Of a stretch of DNA of 64,000 nucleotides, positions 42,905 through 50,474 are shown one piece after another (positions within the stretch are counted from its first letter, which is position 1; each line of letters begins with the position of its first letter). Source of the stretch: Streptomyces sp. JH14 (lineage in GTDB: Bacteria; Actinomycetota; Actinomycetes; Streptomycetales; Streptomycetaceae); assembly GCF_029428675.1 (NCBI RefSeq), contig NZ_JAJNEL010000001.1, forward strand, positions 3,968,001-4,032,000. Direction: 5' to 3'. The position numbers and the translations under genes were made by a program. The notes beneath the pieces are model-generated. The model worked only from the letters and a program-made list of their open reading frames with translations. It was not told where the DNA came from and searched no databases.

Positions 42905-43836
42905 CAGGCGGATACCTCCGTGGAGAGAAGATCCCAGGCGAGCAGCCCTGCGCCCAGGCATCCGGCGGTGTCCCCGAGGGCCGCCGGGACGATGTGGGGC
43001 AGCTTCTGGAACGTGACGCGTTCCTCGACGGCCGCACGGAGTGGTACGAACAACGTTTCCCCTGCCTCTGCGAGACCGCCACCGATGATGAGCATGCGCG
43101 GGTCCAGCAGCGTGAGCGCGGTGACCAGCCCGGCGGCGAGCGCGTCGACCGCGTCCTGCCAGACCCGTACGGCCGCGGGATCGCCCGATTCCACGGCCTT
43201 GGCGCAGTCCGCGGCGTCGGCGGCGGGGTCACCGGAGGCGGCGGCCCAGGCGCGGCTGACGGCGGAGGCGGAGGCCAGAGTCTCCAGGCAGCCGCGCTGT
43301 CCGCAGCCGCAGTCCGGCCCGTCGGGCCGGACCACGATGTGTCCGATCTCGCCCGCGTACCCGTGCGCGCCCGCCTCGATGGTGCCCGCGATGCCGATGG
43401 CCCCGGCGATCCCGGTCCCCAGCGGTACGAACAGGAAGCGGTCGGCACCCTTGCCCGCGCCGATCCGGCCCTCGGCGAGGCCGCCGGTCCTGACGTCGTG
43501 GCCGAGCGCGACGGGCACCTTGCCGAGCCGCTCGCCGAGCTGGTCCCGCAGGGGTACGTCGTGCCAGCCCAGGTTCGCGGCATAGACCGCGATCCCGTTC
43601 TCCGCGTCGACGATGCCGGGGACGGCGACACCGGCCGCGACGGCGCTCTCGCCGAGGTGCTCCTCGCCGTGGGCGCGCAGGTCCGCGGCGAAGGAGAGGA
43701 TCGACTCCACGACGGCGTCGGGCCCGCGCTCCCTGCCGGTCGCGCGCCGGGCCTCGTGCAGCAGAGTGCCGTCGGCCCCGACCAGTGCGGCCTTCATTCC
43801 GGTGCCGCCCACATCGAGGGCGATGACGTGTTTCAC
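42904..43836 (-). CDS. nagK: ROK-family N-acetylhexosamine kinase
   Basis: 310 residues starting at GTG 43836. The ATP-binding phosphate-1 loop is ALDVGGTGMKAALVG; LGHDVRTGGLAEGRIGAGKG holds the catalytic Asp; the ROK zinc motif is GHIVVRPDGPDCGCGQRGCL. It phosphorylates GlcNAc imported or released inside the cell. A DasR-like operator lies 28 nt before the start codon, in the 102-nt gap after the SIS gene. nagA follows with a one-base overlap. Confidence 0.93.
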   Translation of the reverse strand: MKHVIALDVGGTGMKAALVGADGTLLHEARRATGRERGPDAVVESILSFAADLRAHGEEHLGESAVAAGVAVPGIVDAENGIAVYAANLGWHDVPLRDQLGERLGKVPVALGHDVRTGGLAEGRIGAGKGADRFLFVPLGTGIAGAIGIAGTIEAGAHGYAGEIGHIVVRPDGPDCGCGQRGCLETLASASAVSRAWAAASGDPAADAADCAKAVESGDPAAVRVWQDAVDALAAGLVTALTLLDPRMLIIGGGLAEAGETLFVPLRAAVEERVTFQKLPHIVPAALGDTAGCLGAGLLAWDLLSTEVSA

Positions 43837-43863
43837 GGGGACAGTTTCGCCCGTCGAACCCCG

Positions 43864-43879
43864 ATAGGTCTAGTCCACT
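43864..43879. promoter_or_regulatory. DasR-responsive element (dre-like) before nagK
   Basis: ATAGGTCTAGTCCACT matches 12 of 16 positions of the dre consensus ACTGGTCTAGACCAGT, including the GGTCTAG core. It lies 28 bp upstream of the nagK start. Confidence 0.7.
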
Positions 43880-43938
43880 AGTGCTGTTTGTTGCGCACCC
43901 ATACAAAATGATGCGGAGGGCCGGTGCGGACCGTCGGC

Positions 43939-44847
43939 TCAGGGGGCCAGGATCACGCTGCGCGAGAGATTGCGCGGGTGGTCGGGGTCGTACCCCTTCG
44001 ACTCCGCGATCTCGACCGCGAGCCGCTGCACCCGGATCAGATCGGCCATCGGGTCGGCCGTGGCATGGGCGGCCAGCGTGCCGCCGACCCCCGCGACCTC
44101 GCCCGCCAGCCCCTCGGGCAGCGCTCCGAACACCCAGGTGACCCGGTTCGGCCCGGTGATCGAGATCGGGCCGTGCCGGTACTCCATCGCCGGGTACGAC
44201 TCGGTCCAGGCGCCGGCCGCCTCGCGCATCTTCAGCCCGGCCTCCTGGGCGAGCCCGTACGTCCAGCCGCGCCCCAGGAACGTCCACTGCTCGGCCGCGA
44301 CGACCGCCTCCGCCAGCGGCTCGGTCACCGCGAGCTCCGCGTCGACCGCGGCCTCGGCGACCGTCTTCACCCCTGCCGGGAGCGGACCCGCCGCCTCCAG
44401 GCCGGCCCGCAGGAAGGCCAGTGCGGTGGTGGCGAACCGGGTCTGGACGACGGACTCCTCGTCCGCCCAGTCCAGTACGGCCACGGCGTCGGCGGCGTCC
44501 ATGACGGGCGTCTTCGGATCGCCGGTCAGTGCCACCGTCGCGACTTTCCCGCGCAGCTCGCCGAGGAGCGCGAGCACCTCGGTCGTCGTGCCGGAGCGGG
44601 TGATGGCCACGACCCGGTCGTACCGACGGCCCACGGGGAACTCCGACGCGGCGAACGCGTCGGTCTCGCCCTGTCCGGCCGCCTCGCGCAGCGCCGCGTA
44701 CGCGATCGCCATGAACCAGGAGGTGCCGCACCCGGTGACGGCGACCCGCTCGCCCGGCCGGGGCAGGCCGTCGAACGCGGCCCCCGCCGCTGCGGCACGC
44801 CGCCAGCAGCCGGGCTGGGTGGCGATTTCGGATGCGGTACGGGACAT
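43939..44847 (-). CDS. SIS-domain sugar-phosphate isomerase/deaminase (AgaS/GlmS-isomerase-like)
   Basis: 302 residues from ATG 44847 (GAGGAG 9 nt upstream). It has two SIS domains: the N-terminal VAVTGCGTSWFMAIAYAALR and ITRSGTTTEVLALLGELRG, and the C-terminal FLGRGWTYGLAQEAGLKMRE, ESYPAMEYRHGPIS and ESKGYDPDHPRNLSRSV. This matches the isomerase half of glucosamine-6-P synthase and the galactosamine-6-phosphate deaminase AgaS; there is no glutaminase domain. Likely reaction: amino-sugar-6-P to ketose-6-P plus ammonia. First gene of the operon, with two dre-like sites in its promoter region. Confidence 0.88.
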   Translation of the reverse strand: MSRTASEIATQPGCWRRAAAAGAAFDGLPRPGERVAVTGCGTSWFMAIAYAALREAAGQGETDAFAASEFPVGRRYDRVVAITRSGTTTEVLALLGELRGKVATVALTGDPKTPVMDAADAVAVLDWADEESVVQTRFATTALAFLRAGLEAAGPLPAGVKTVAEAAVDAELAVTEPLAEAVVAAEQWTFLGRGWTYGLAQEAGLKMREAAGAWTESYPAMEYRHGPISITGPNRVTWVFGALPEGLAGEVAGVGGTLAAHATADPMADLIRVQRLAVEIAESKGYDPDHPRNLSRSVILAP

Positions 44848-44911
44848 GCTGGACGGCTCCTCGGTGCGGGGGAGAACGGTGGCGACGGTCTCTGCCGGAA
44901 CAGGGGCACAC

Positions 44912-44927
44912 AAAGGTCCAGACCATG
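44912..44927. promoter_or_regulatory. dre-like element in the SIS/SBP divergent region
   Basis: AAAGGTCCAGACCATG contains GGTCCAGACCA, one mismatch from the GGTCTAGACCA core of DasR sites. It is 65 bp upstream of the SIS gene start. Confidence 0.6.
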
Positions 44928-45033
44928 AAATGCCGTGCGCCGGGATGTACTTAACCGCCGGTCCGGTCCCGGTGCAACGGCACCCCGGGACCATTTGGAC
45001 ACAGGTCCGGTTACGATGCGGAAGCGATACTTC

Positions 45034-45049
45034 TCTGGTGTAGACCTCA
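45034..45049. promoter_or_regulatory. dre-like element before the sugar-binding protein gene
   Basis: TCTGGTGTAGACCTCA contains CTGGTGTAGACC, one mismatch from CTGGTCTAGACC. It lies 76 bp upstream of the GTG of the sugar-binding protein gene. Confidence 0.65.
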
Positions 45050-45124
45050 GTTGCAGCCATGGGTCAAAATCGCAGCTCATCCGGACGGTCGGGTGTTCGC
45101 CGAAACGATGAGGATGGACTGGCT

Positions 45125-46390
45125 GTGCAGCGGCGCTACTTGGGACTGACAGCGGCGGCAGCCGCACTGGGCATGACGGCAACGTTGTCCGGCTGCGGCA
45201 CCGGCACCGGCTCGGGGGATGTCACCCTCACGCTCGTCGCGGCCGACTACGGCACCAGTGCGGCGAACAGTTCCGAGAAGTACTGGGACGATCTCGCCCG
45301 GAAATTCGAGGCGGCCCACAAGAACATCAAGGTCGACGTCCACGTCTACTCGTGGAAGGACGTCGACCGCAAGGTCGCCGAGATGGTGGAGAGCGGGCAC
45401 GCCCCGGACATCGCGCAGATCGGCGCCTACGCGGACTACGCCAAGGCCGGGAAGCTCTACAGCGCGGACGAGATGCTCGCCATCCGCACCCAGGCCAACT
45501 TCCTGCCGCGACTGGCCGACGCGGGCCAGTACAACCAGACCCAGTACGGACTGCCGTTCGTCGCCAGCACCCGGCTGCTCTTCTACAACAAGACGTCCTT
45601 CAGCCGGGCGGGCCTGGACGCCCCGAAGACCTGGGACGACATCCGCAACGACGCGGCGGTGCTCAAGCAGCGGGGCGTCACCTACCCGTTCGCGCTGCCG
45701 CTCGGTCAGGAGGAGTCCCAGGCCGAGACCATGATGTGGCTGCTCAGCGGGGGCGGCGGCTACACGGACGACATGGGCTCGTACACCATCGACTCGCCCG
45801 AGAACATCAACACGTTCGACTGGCTGAAGACCAACCTGGTCGACAAGGGCCTGGTCGGCCCGGTGGCGCCCGGAAAGCTGGACCGCGCGAAGGCGTTCGA
45901 CGCGTTCACGCGCGGCGATGTGGGGATGCTGAACGGCCATCCGACGCTGATGCAGGAGGCCGAGAAGCGGGGCGTGAAGGTCGGCATGGTGCCGCTGCCC
46001 GGCATCGACGGCCCCACCGAGGGGTCGATGGGCGTCGCCGACTGGATCATGGGCTTCAAGCAGAACAACCACCGTGAGGCCATCGGCACGTTCTTCGACT
46101 ACATGTTTGAGGACAAGAACGTGGTGGCCTTCGCCGACGAGTACGACCTGCTGCCGGTCACCGACAGCGCGTCCGAGGCGATGGAGACGGACGCCAAGCA
46201 CAAGCCGCTGCGCCAGTTCCTGGACGCGCTGCCGAACTCGGAGTTCTACCCCGTCGGCAAGACGTCCTGGGCGAAGACGAGCGAACTGATCAAGGAGAAG
46301 ATCGGCCAGGCCGTGGAGCCGGGCGGAAACCCGACGGGCGTGCTGGGCGAGATAGCGCGCGCGGCCCATGTGGCGGAGGACGCGGAGTAG
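45125..46390 (+). CDS. extracellular sugar-binding lipoprotein (ABC family 1)
   Basis: 421 residues from GTG 45125 (GAGG upstream; a longer frame from ATG 45059 lacks signal-peptide logic). Signal: VQRRYLGLTAAAAALGMTAT, lipobox LSGC. SBP_bac_1 features are KYWDDLARKFEAAHKNIKVD, ESGHAPDIAQIGAYADYAK, RLLFYNKTSFSRAGLDAPKT and DVGMLNGHPTLMQEA. It should capture a sugar released from chitin- or mucin-like polymers. No permease genes accompany it, so the transporter partner is elsewhere. DasR-like sites in the divergent promoter suggest induction by amino sugars. Confidence 0.9.
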   Translation: MQRRYLGLTAAAAALGMTATLSGCGTGTGSGDVTLTLVAADYGTSAANSSEKYWDDLARKFEAAHKNIKVDVHVYSWKDVDRKVAEMVESGHAPDIAQIGAYADYAKAGKLYSADEMLAIRTQANFLPRLADAGQYNQTQYGLPFVASTRLLFYNKTSFSRAGLDAPKTWDDIRNDAAVLKQRGVTYPFALPLGQEESQAETMMWLLSGGGGYTDDMGSYTIDSPENINTFDWLKTNLVDKGLVGPVAPGKLDRAKAFDAFTRGDVGMLNGHPTLMQEAEKRGVKVGMVPLPGIDGPTEGSMGVADWIMGFKQNNHREAIGTFFDYMFEDKNVVAFADEYDLLPVTDSASEAMETDAKHKPLRQFLDALPNSEFYPVGKTSWAKTSELIKEKIGQAVEPGGNPTGVLGEIARAAHVAEDAE

Positions 46391-46422
46391 CGGGCTGCGG
46401 GGTGGGCATTATGTTGGCTGAT

Positions 46423-46701
46423 ATGACCACCCCCGAGGACGGCCCCGACGCGACGCAGCCGGCTGCGCCGGCGCGGCCGGGGCTCTCCGAACGGGAACGC
46501 GCGGTACTGGCGCTGGAACGGCGGTCGTGGCCGGGGCCTGGCGCGAAGGAGCGCGAGATCCGCGAGGGGCTCGGGATATCGCCGACGCGCTACTACCAGC
46601 TGCTGAACGCGTTGCTGGACGACCGGCGGGCGCTGGCGGAGGACCCGGTGACGGTCAACCGGCTGCGGCGCGTACGGGAGGCCCGGCGCGGGCGCCGGTG
46701 A
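46423..46701 (+). CDS. DUF3263 protein, leaderless
   Basis: 92 residues from ATG 46423. The conserved part is LSERERAVLALERRSWPGPG, EREIREGLGISPTRYYQLLN and ALAEDPVTVNRLRRVREARR. The arrangement looks like a small winged-helix or sigma-region-4-type DNA-binding fold. Members are widespread in Actinobacteria, function unknown. TATGTT at 46410-46415 lies 7 nt before the ATG, so the transcript is likely leaderless. Confidence 0.85.
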   Translation: MTTPEDGPDATQPAAPARPGLSERERAVLALERRSWPGPGAKEREIREGLGISPTRYYQLLNALLDDRRALAEDPVTVNRLRRVREARRGRR

Positions 46702-46871
46702 CACATCAGGCCCGCCCGGCGTCCGGGGGCATCCTGTCGGCCCCTTTCGGCGACCGAGGGCGCAGGGGCCCGGGGGTGAAACCGCGGTTACGGGAAGGAC
46801 CGGGCAGCGGGCCGTCCCTGCCGCAGGCGCCACCCGTAGCCGGACCCCCGCACCCCCGCTAGGCTCGCCCC

Positions 46872-47726
46872 ATGGGCAGCAACCCGGCACATCCCCTTCC
46901 CACCCCCACCACCCCGGCCGGCCGCGAAGGCCTCGCCGCCCTTCTCGCCCGTCCCGATCGCGCCGTGGTCGCCCTCGATTTCGACGGCACCCTCGCCGAC
47001 ATCGTCCCGGACCCGGAGCAGGCCCGCGCCCACCCCGGCGCCGTCCCGGCCCTCGCCGCGCTCGCCCCGAAGGTCGCCTCCGTCGCAGTGATCACCGGCC
47101 GGCCCGCCGGCGTCGCGGTCCGGCACGGCGGCTTCGCGGGCGTCCCGGGTCTCGATCACCTCGTCGTCCTCGGCCACTACGGCGCCGAACGCTGGGACGC
47201 CGTCTCCAGCACCGTCCACGCCCCCGCCCCGCACCCCGGTGTGGCCGCGGCCCGTGCCGAACTCCCGGGCGTGCTCGATCTGTTCGGGTCGTGGCACGGC
47301 ACGTGGATCGAGGAGAAGGGGCAGGCGCTCGCCGTCCACACCCGCCGCGCCGCCGACCCGCAGGCCGCCTTCGACGCGTTGCGCGCCCCGCTCGGTGACC
47401 TCGCCGCCCGGCACGGGCTGATCGTCGAGCCGGGGCGCCTCGTCCTGGAGCTGCGCCCGCCCGGCACGGACAAGGGTGTGGCGCTGGCGGAGTACGTACG
47501 CGAGACGGGCGCCGAGTCCGTCCTGTACGCCGGGGACGACCTGGGCGACCTCGCCGCCTACGCCGCCGTGGAGAAGCTCCGCGCGGAGGGCCCCGGCGGC
47601 ACCCCGGGCCTGCTGGTGTGCAGCGGAAGCGCCGAGGTGCCCGAACTAGCCGAACGTGCGGACCTGTTGCTGCCGGGACCGGCGGCAGTGGTCGGCTTCC
47701 TCGCGGCCCTCGCCGAGCACATCTGA
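46872..47726 (+). CDS. otsB: trehalose-6-phosphate phosphatase, leaderless
   Basis: 284 residues. HAD motifs: ALDFDGTLADIV (nucleophile Asp), VITGRPAG, and YAGDDLGDLAAY (metal-binding Asp pair). LGHYGAERW and GSWHGTWIEEKGQALAVHTR are typical of OtsB. It dephosphorylates trehalose-6-phosphate made by OtsA, whose gene converges from the right. TAGGCT at 46860-46865 is 6 nt upstream of the ATG, indicating a leaderless mRNA. Confidence 0.93.
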   Translation: MGSNPAHPLPTPTTPAGREGLAALLARPDRAVVALDFDGTLADIVPDPEQARAHPGAVPALAALAPKVASVAVITGRPAGVAVRHGGFAGVPGLDHLVVLGHYGAERWDAVSSTVHAPAPHPGVAAARAELPGVLDLFGSWHGTWIEEKGQALAVHTRRAADPQAAFDALRAPLGDLAARHGLIVEPGRLVLELRPPGTDKGVALAEYVRETGAESVLYAGDDLGDLAAYAAVEKLRAEGPGGTPGLLVCSGSAEVPELAERADLLLPGPAAVVGFLAALAEHI

Positions 47727-47765
47727 CACGCGCCGCCCGGCACCGGCGCCACGGCCCCGGACGGG

Positions 47766-49160
47766 TCACTGCCCCCGCAGCGCCTCCAACTGCTCCAGGA
47801 ACCACTGCTGCGGCGGCAGCGCGGTCGCGGCGGCGGCCAGCCGTTTCGACCGCTCCGCCCGCTCCCCGTCCGGCATCGTCAGCGCCGCGTGCAGGGCCAC
47901 CGCCGTCGCCGACACGTCGTACGGGTTCACCACGATCGCGTCCGCGCCCAGCTCCTCGTACGCCCCCGCCTCCCGCGACAGCACCAGCGCGCAGCCCTGG
48001 TCGGAGACCACCGGGACCTCCTTCGCGACGAGGTTCATGCCGTCGCGGATCGGGTTGACGAGCGCCACGTCCGCCAGTCGGTACGCCCCCAGCGAGCGCG
48101 CGAAGTCGTCGTTCACATGCAGCAGGACCGGGGTCCAATCGGGTGTCCCGTAGGCTGAGTTGATGTCGTCCGCCAGCCGCTGCACCTCGGCCGTGTACTC
48201 CCGGTACACCGTCAGGTCCTGCCGCGACGGGTACGCGAACGCCACATGCACCACCCGCTCGCGCCACTGCGGGCGGGTGGTCAGCAGCTCCCGGTACGCC
48301 AGCAGCCCGCGCACGATGTTCTTGGACAGCTCCGTACGGTCCACCCGCACGATCGTCTTGCGGCCGGTGCCGCCCACCTGCTCCCGCAGCACCGCCATCC
48401 GCTCGTCCACGTCCGCCTCGTGCGCGCGGCGGCGCAGGAAGTCCGCGTCCGCCCCCAGACCGTGCACGCCGATCGTCGTCCGGCCCGTGCCGCCCAGGAT
48501 CTCCGTGCAGCAGGCGGTGAACGCGTCGGCCCACCGCCGGGTCAGGAAGCCCGCCCGGTCCGCGCCGAGCATGCCGCGCAGCAGCTGCTCCGCGATGTCG
48601 TCGGGCAGCAGCCGGAAGTAGTCGACCGGGGCCCACGGGGTGTGCGAGAAGTGACCGATCCGCAGGTCGGGCCGCAGCTCACGGAGCATGCCCGGGACCA
48701 GGGCCAGGTGGTAGTCCTGCACCAGCACCGCCGCACCCTCGCCCGCCTCTTCGGCGAGCGCCTGCGCGAAGGCCTGGTTGTACGTCTCGAACGACGCCCA
48801 CTGCCGGCGGAACTCCGCGTCGAAGACCGGATCCAGCGGCGTCTGGTACAGCATGTGATGCACGAACCAGAGCACCGAGTTCGCGATGCCGTTGTACGCG
48901 TCGGCGTGGACATCGGCGTCGATGTCGAGCATCCGCACACCCGGCTCGGCGATTCCGTGCCGGACCGCCGCCCTGTCCCCGTCGCCGAGCGCCGCGCAGA
49001 CCCACAGCTTGTCCTCGACCGCGCTGAGCCCGGAGACGAGCCCGCCGCCGCCCCGTCTGGCGCCGATCGAACCGTCCGCGCGCAGCGCGTACGAGACGGG
49101 GCCGCGGTTGGACGCGACGAGTACCTGGGCGGCGGGCGTGATCGCGTGCTCGGAGACCAT
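47766..49160 (-). CDS. otsA: trehalose-6-phosphate synthase (GT20), leaderless
   Basis: 464 residues: VLVASNRGPVSYALRADGSI, RRGGGGLVSGLSAVEDKLWV, LVQDYHLALVPGMLRELRPD, GHFSHTPWAPVDYFRLLPDD, IVRVDRTELSKNIVRGLLAY and ADVALVNPIRDGMNLVAKEV are OtsA signatures, with UDP/GDP-glucose contacts DGMNLVAKE. It makes trehalose-6-phosphate from glucose-6-phosphate and an NDP-glucose. It has a slightly different N-terminal loop (SNRGPV rather than SNRLPV), as in other actinomycetes. TAGATT lies 7 nt before the ATG (leaderless). Confidence 0.94.
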   Translation of the reverse strand: MVSEHAITPAAQVLVASNRGPVSYALRADGSIGARRGGGGLVSGLSAVEDKLWVCAALGDGDRAAVRHGIAEPGVRMLDIDADVHADAYNGIANSVLWFVHHMLYQTPLDPVFDAEFRRQWASFETYNQAFAQALAEEAGEGAAVLVQDYHLALVPGMLRELRPDLRIGHFSHTPWAPVDYFRLLPDDIAEQLLRGMLGADRAGFLTRRWADAFTACCTEILGGTGRTTIGVHGLGADADFLRRRAHEADVDERMAVLREQVGGTGRKTIVRVDRTELSKNIVRGLLAYRELLTTRPQWRERVVHVAFAYPSRQDLTVYREYTAEVQRLADDINSAYGTPDWTPVLLHVNDDFARSLGAYRLADVALVNPIRDGMNLVAKEVPVVSDQGCALVLSREAGAYEELGADAIVVNPYDVSATAVALHAALTMPDGERAERSKRLAAAATALPPQQWFLEQLEALRGQ

Positions 49161-49214
49161 GTTGCGGAATCTAGCCCGATCGCGAACCGCCCAAACGTGC
49201 GAAGTCAGGCCACG

Positions 49215-50177
49215 TCAGGCGGCGCGGCGTGAAACGTACTCGCCGATCTCGCACATCGGCGGCCGTTCCTCCGTGTCCACCGGATGTGTGAACGGCACGA
49301 AACCGTCCTCGCCCCGCTCGAACTGGGTGAGCGAAGGCCGCACCAGATGCCCCCGGGAGAGACGCAGTTGCGCGGTCCGGTAGATCGCCGCCGCCATCCG
49401 GCCCAGCGCCTGACCGTCCTGGTGGCGGTGTTTCCTGACCCCGACGTCGACCTGCGCCAGCGCGTCGAGCCCCACCGTGTGCAGCGCATCCACCAGCAGG
49501 CCCAGTTCCACCCCGTAGCCGACCGGGAACGGCAGCCGCTCCAGCAGCGAGCGCCGCACCGCGTACTCGCCGCCCAGCGGCTGGACGAAGCCGGCCAGCT
49601 GTGGCCAGTGCAGGTTGAGCAGCGGGCGGGCCACCAGTTCCGTGACGCGGCCACCCTGGCCTGCCGCTTCCCCCAGCGGGCGGTCGTACATCGCCTTCAC
49701 GAACTGCACCCCGGGATCGGTCAGCAACGGGCCGACGATGCCGGAGACGAAGTCCGCGGAGAAGTCCTTGAGGTCGGCGTCGATGAAACAGACGATGTCG
49801 CCGGTGGTGACCAGGAGTGACCGCCACAGGACCTCTCCCTTGCCGGGGAGCGCGGGTATCCGGGGGAGTATCGCGTCGCGGTGGACCACCCGGGCGCCCG
49901 CCGTCCGGGCGACATCCGCGGTGGCGTCCGTCGACCCGGAGTCGATCACCACCAGCTCGTCGACCAGCGGCACCTTCTCCATCAGCTCGCGCCGGATCGT
50001 CTCCACGATCGCGCCGACCGTGGCCTCCTCGTTGAGAGCGGGCAGCACGACGCTGACGCTCCCACGCCGGGGATCCCTGGCGCCAAGGCTTGCCTTGGCG
50101 CCAGGGAGCCGGTCCAGTGGGCGGTCGGCGACCGACCAGGAGCGCCTGGCCAGCCAGCGTTCGACCTCTTCCAGCAC
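49215..50177 (-). CDS. gpgS: glucosyl-3-phosphoglycerate synthase
   Basis: 320 residues from GTG 50177 (VLEEVERWLARRSW), with GGGAG 8 nt upstream; an upstream ATG at 50204 is less likely. GT81/GT2-type features: SVVLPALNEEATVGAIVETI, VVIDSGSTDATADVARTAGA, ALPGKGEVLWRSLLVTTGDI and the DxD motif FIDADLKDFSADFV. QPLGGEYAVRRSLLERLPFP is characteristic of GpgS. It transfers glucose to 3-phosphoglycerate, the first step to glucosylglycerate and methylglucose polysaccharides, an osmolyte role shared with the adjacent otsA. Confidence 0.92.
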   Translation of the reverse strand: MLEEVERWLARRSWSVADRPLDRLPGAKASLGARDPRRGSVSVVLPALNEEATVGAIVETIRRELMEKVPLVDELVVIDSGSTDATADVARTAGARVVHRDAILPRIPALPGKGEVLWRSLLVTTGDIVCFIDADLKDFSADFVSGIVGPLLTDPGVQFVKAMYDRPLGEAAGQGGRVTELVARPLLNLHWPQLAGFVQPLGGEYAVRRSLLERLPFPVGYGVELGLLVDALHTVGLDALAQVDVGVRKHRHQDGQALGRMAAAIYRTAQLRLSRGHLVRPSLTQFERGEDGFVPFTHPVDTEERPPMCEIGEYVSRRAA

Positions 50178-50332
50178 GGTCGATACTCCCTGTATGTGAT
50201 CCATCTCGCGGTTCGGACGGCTATCTCGACCGTCCGGTGCTTCAGTTACAGTCTTGAACAACGCGGATGGCCGTCGCATGTCGGGGTCGGTCCGCAAACA
50301 AATGCCTGGGTCGATGATCCAGTGCCACAGCG

Positions 50333-50455
50333 CTCATCCAGAGGGACTGAGGGAACGGCCCGTTGAAGTCCCGGCAACCCTCCTGCCGACCGCGAGGTCA
50401 GGTGGGGAAGGTGCCAATTCCGTCTCGTGGCGAAACGCGTCGCGAGGAAGATGAG
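50333..50455 (+). ncRNA. SAM-I (S-box) riboswitch
   Basis: P1 pairs CTCATC (50333-50338) with GATGAG (50450-50455). The conserved core is present: AGAGGGACTGAGGGA after the kink-turn region, GGCCCGTTGAAGTCCCGGCA, ACCCTCC closing, GGTGCCAATTCC and the final GAAGATGAG. This is the SAM-I consensus. P1's 3' strand overlaps a GAGGAG purine run 20 nt before the thrC-like ATG, so SAM binding could hide ribosome entry. Confidence 0.92.
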
Positions 50456-50474
50456 GAGAAAGGGCCTCGCCATC

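Noticed and set aside
50427..50474. Earlier start for the ThrC-like protein (GTG within the leader)
   Set aside because: It would begin inside the conserved 3' part of the SAM riboswitch; ATG 50475 gives the natural N-terminus.
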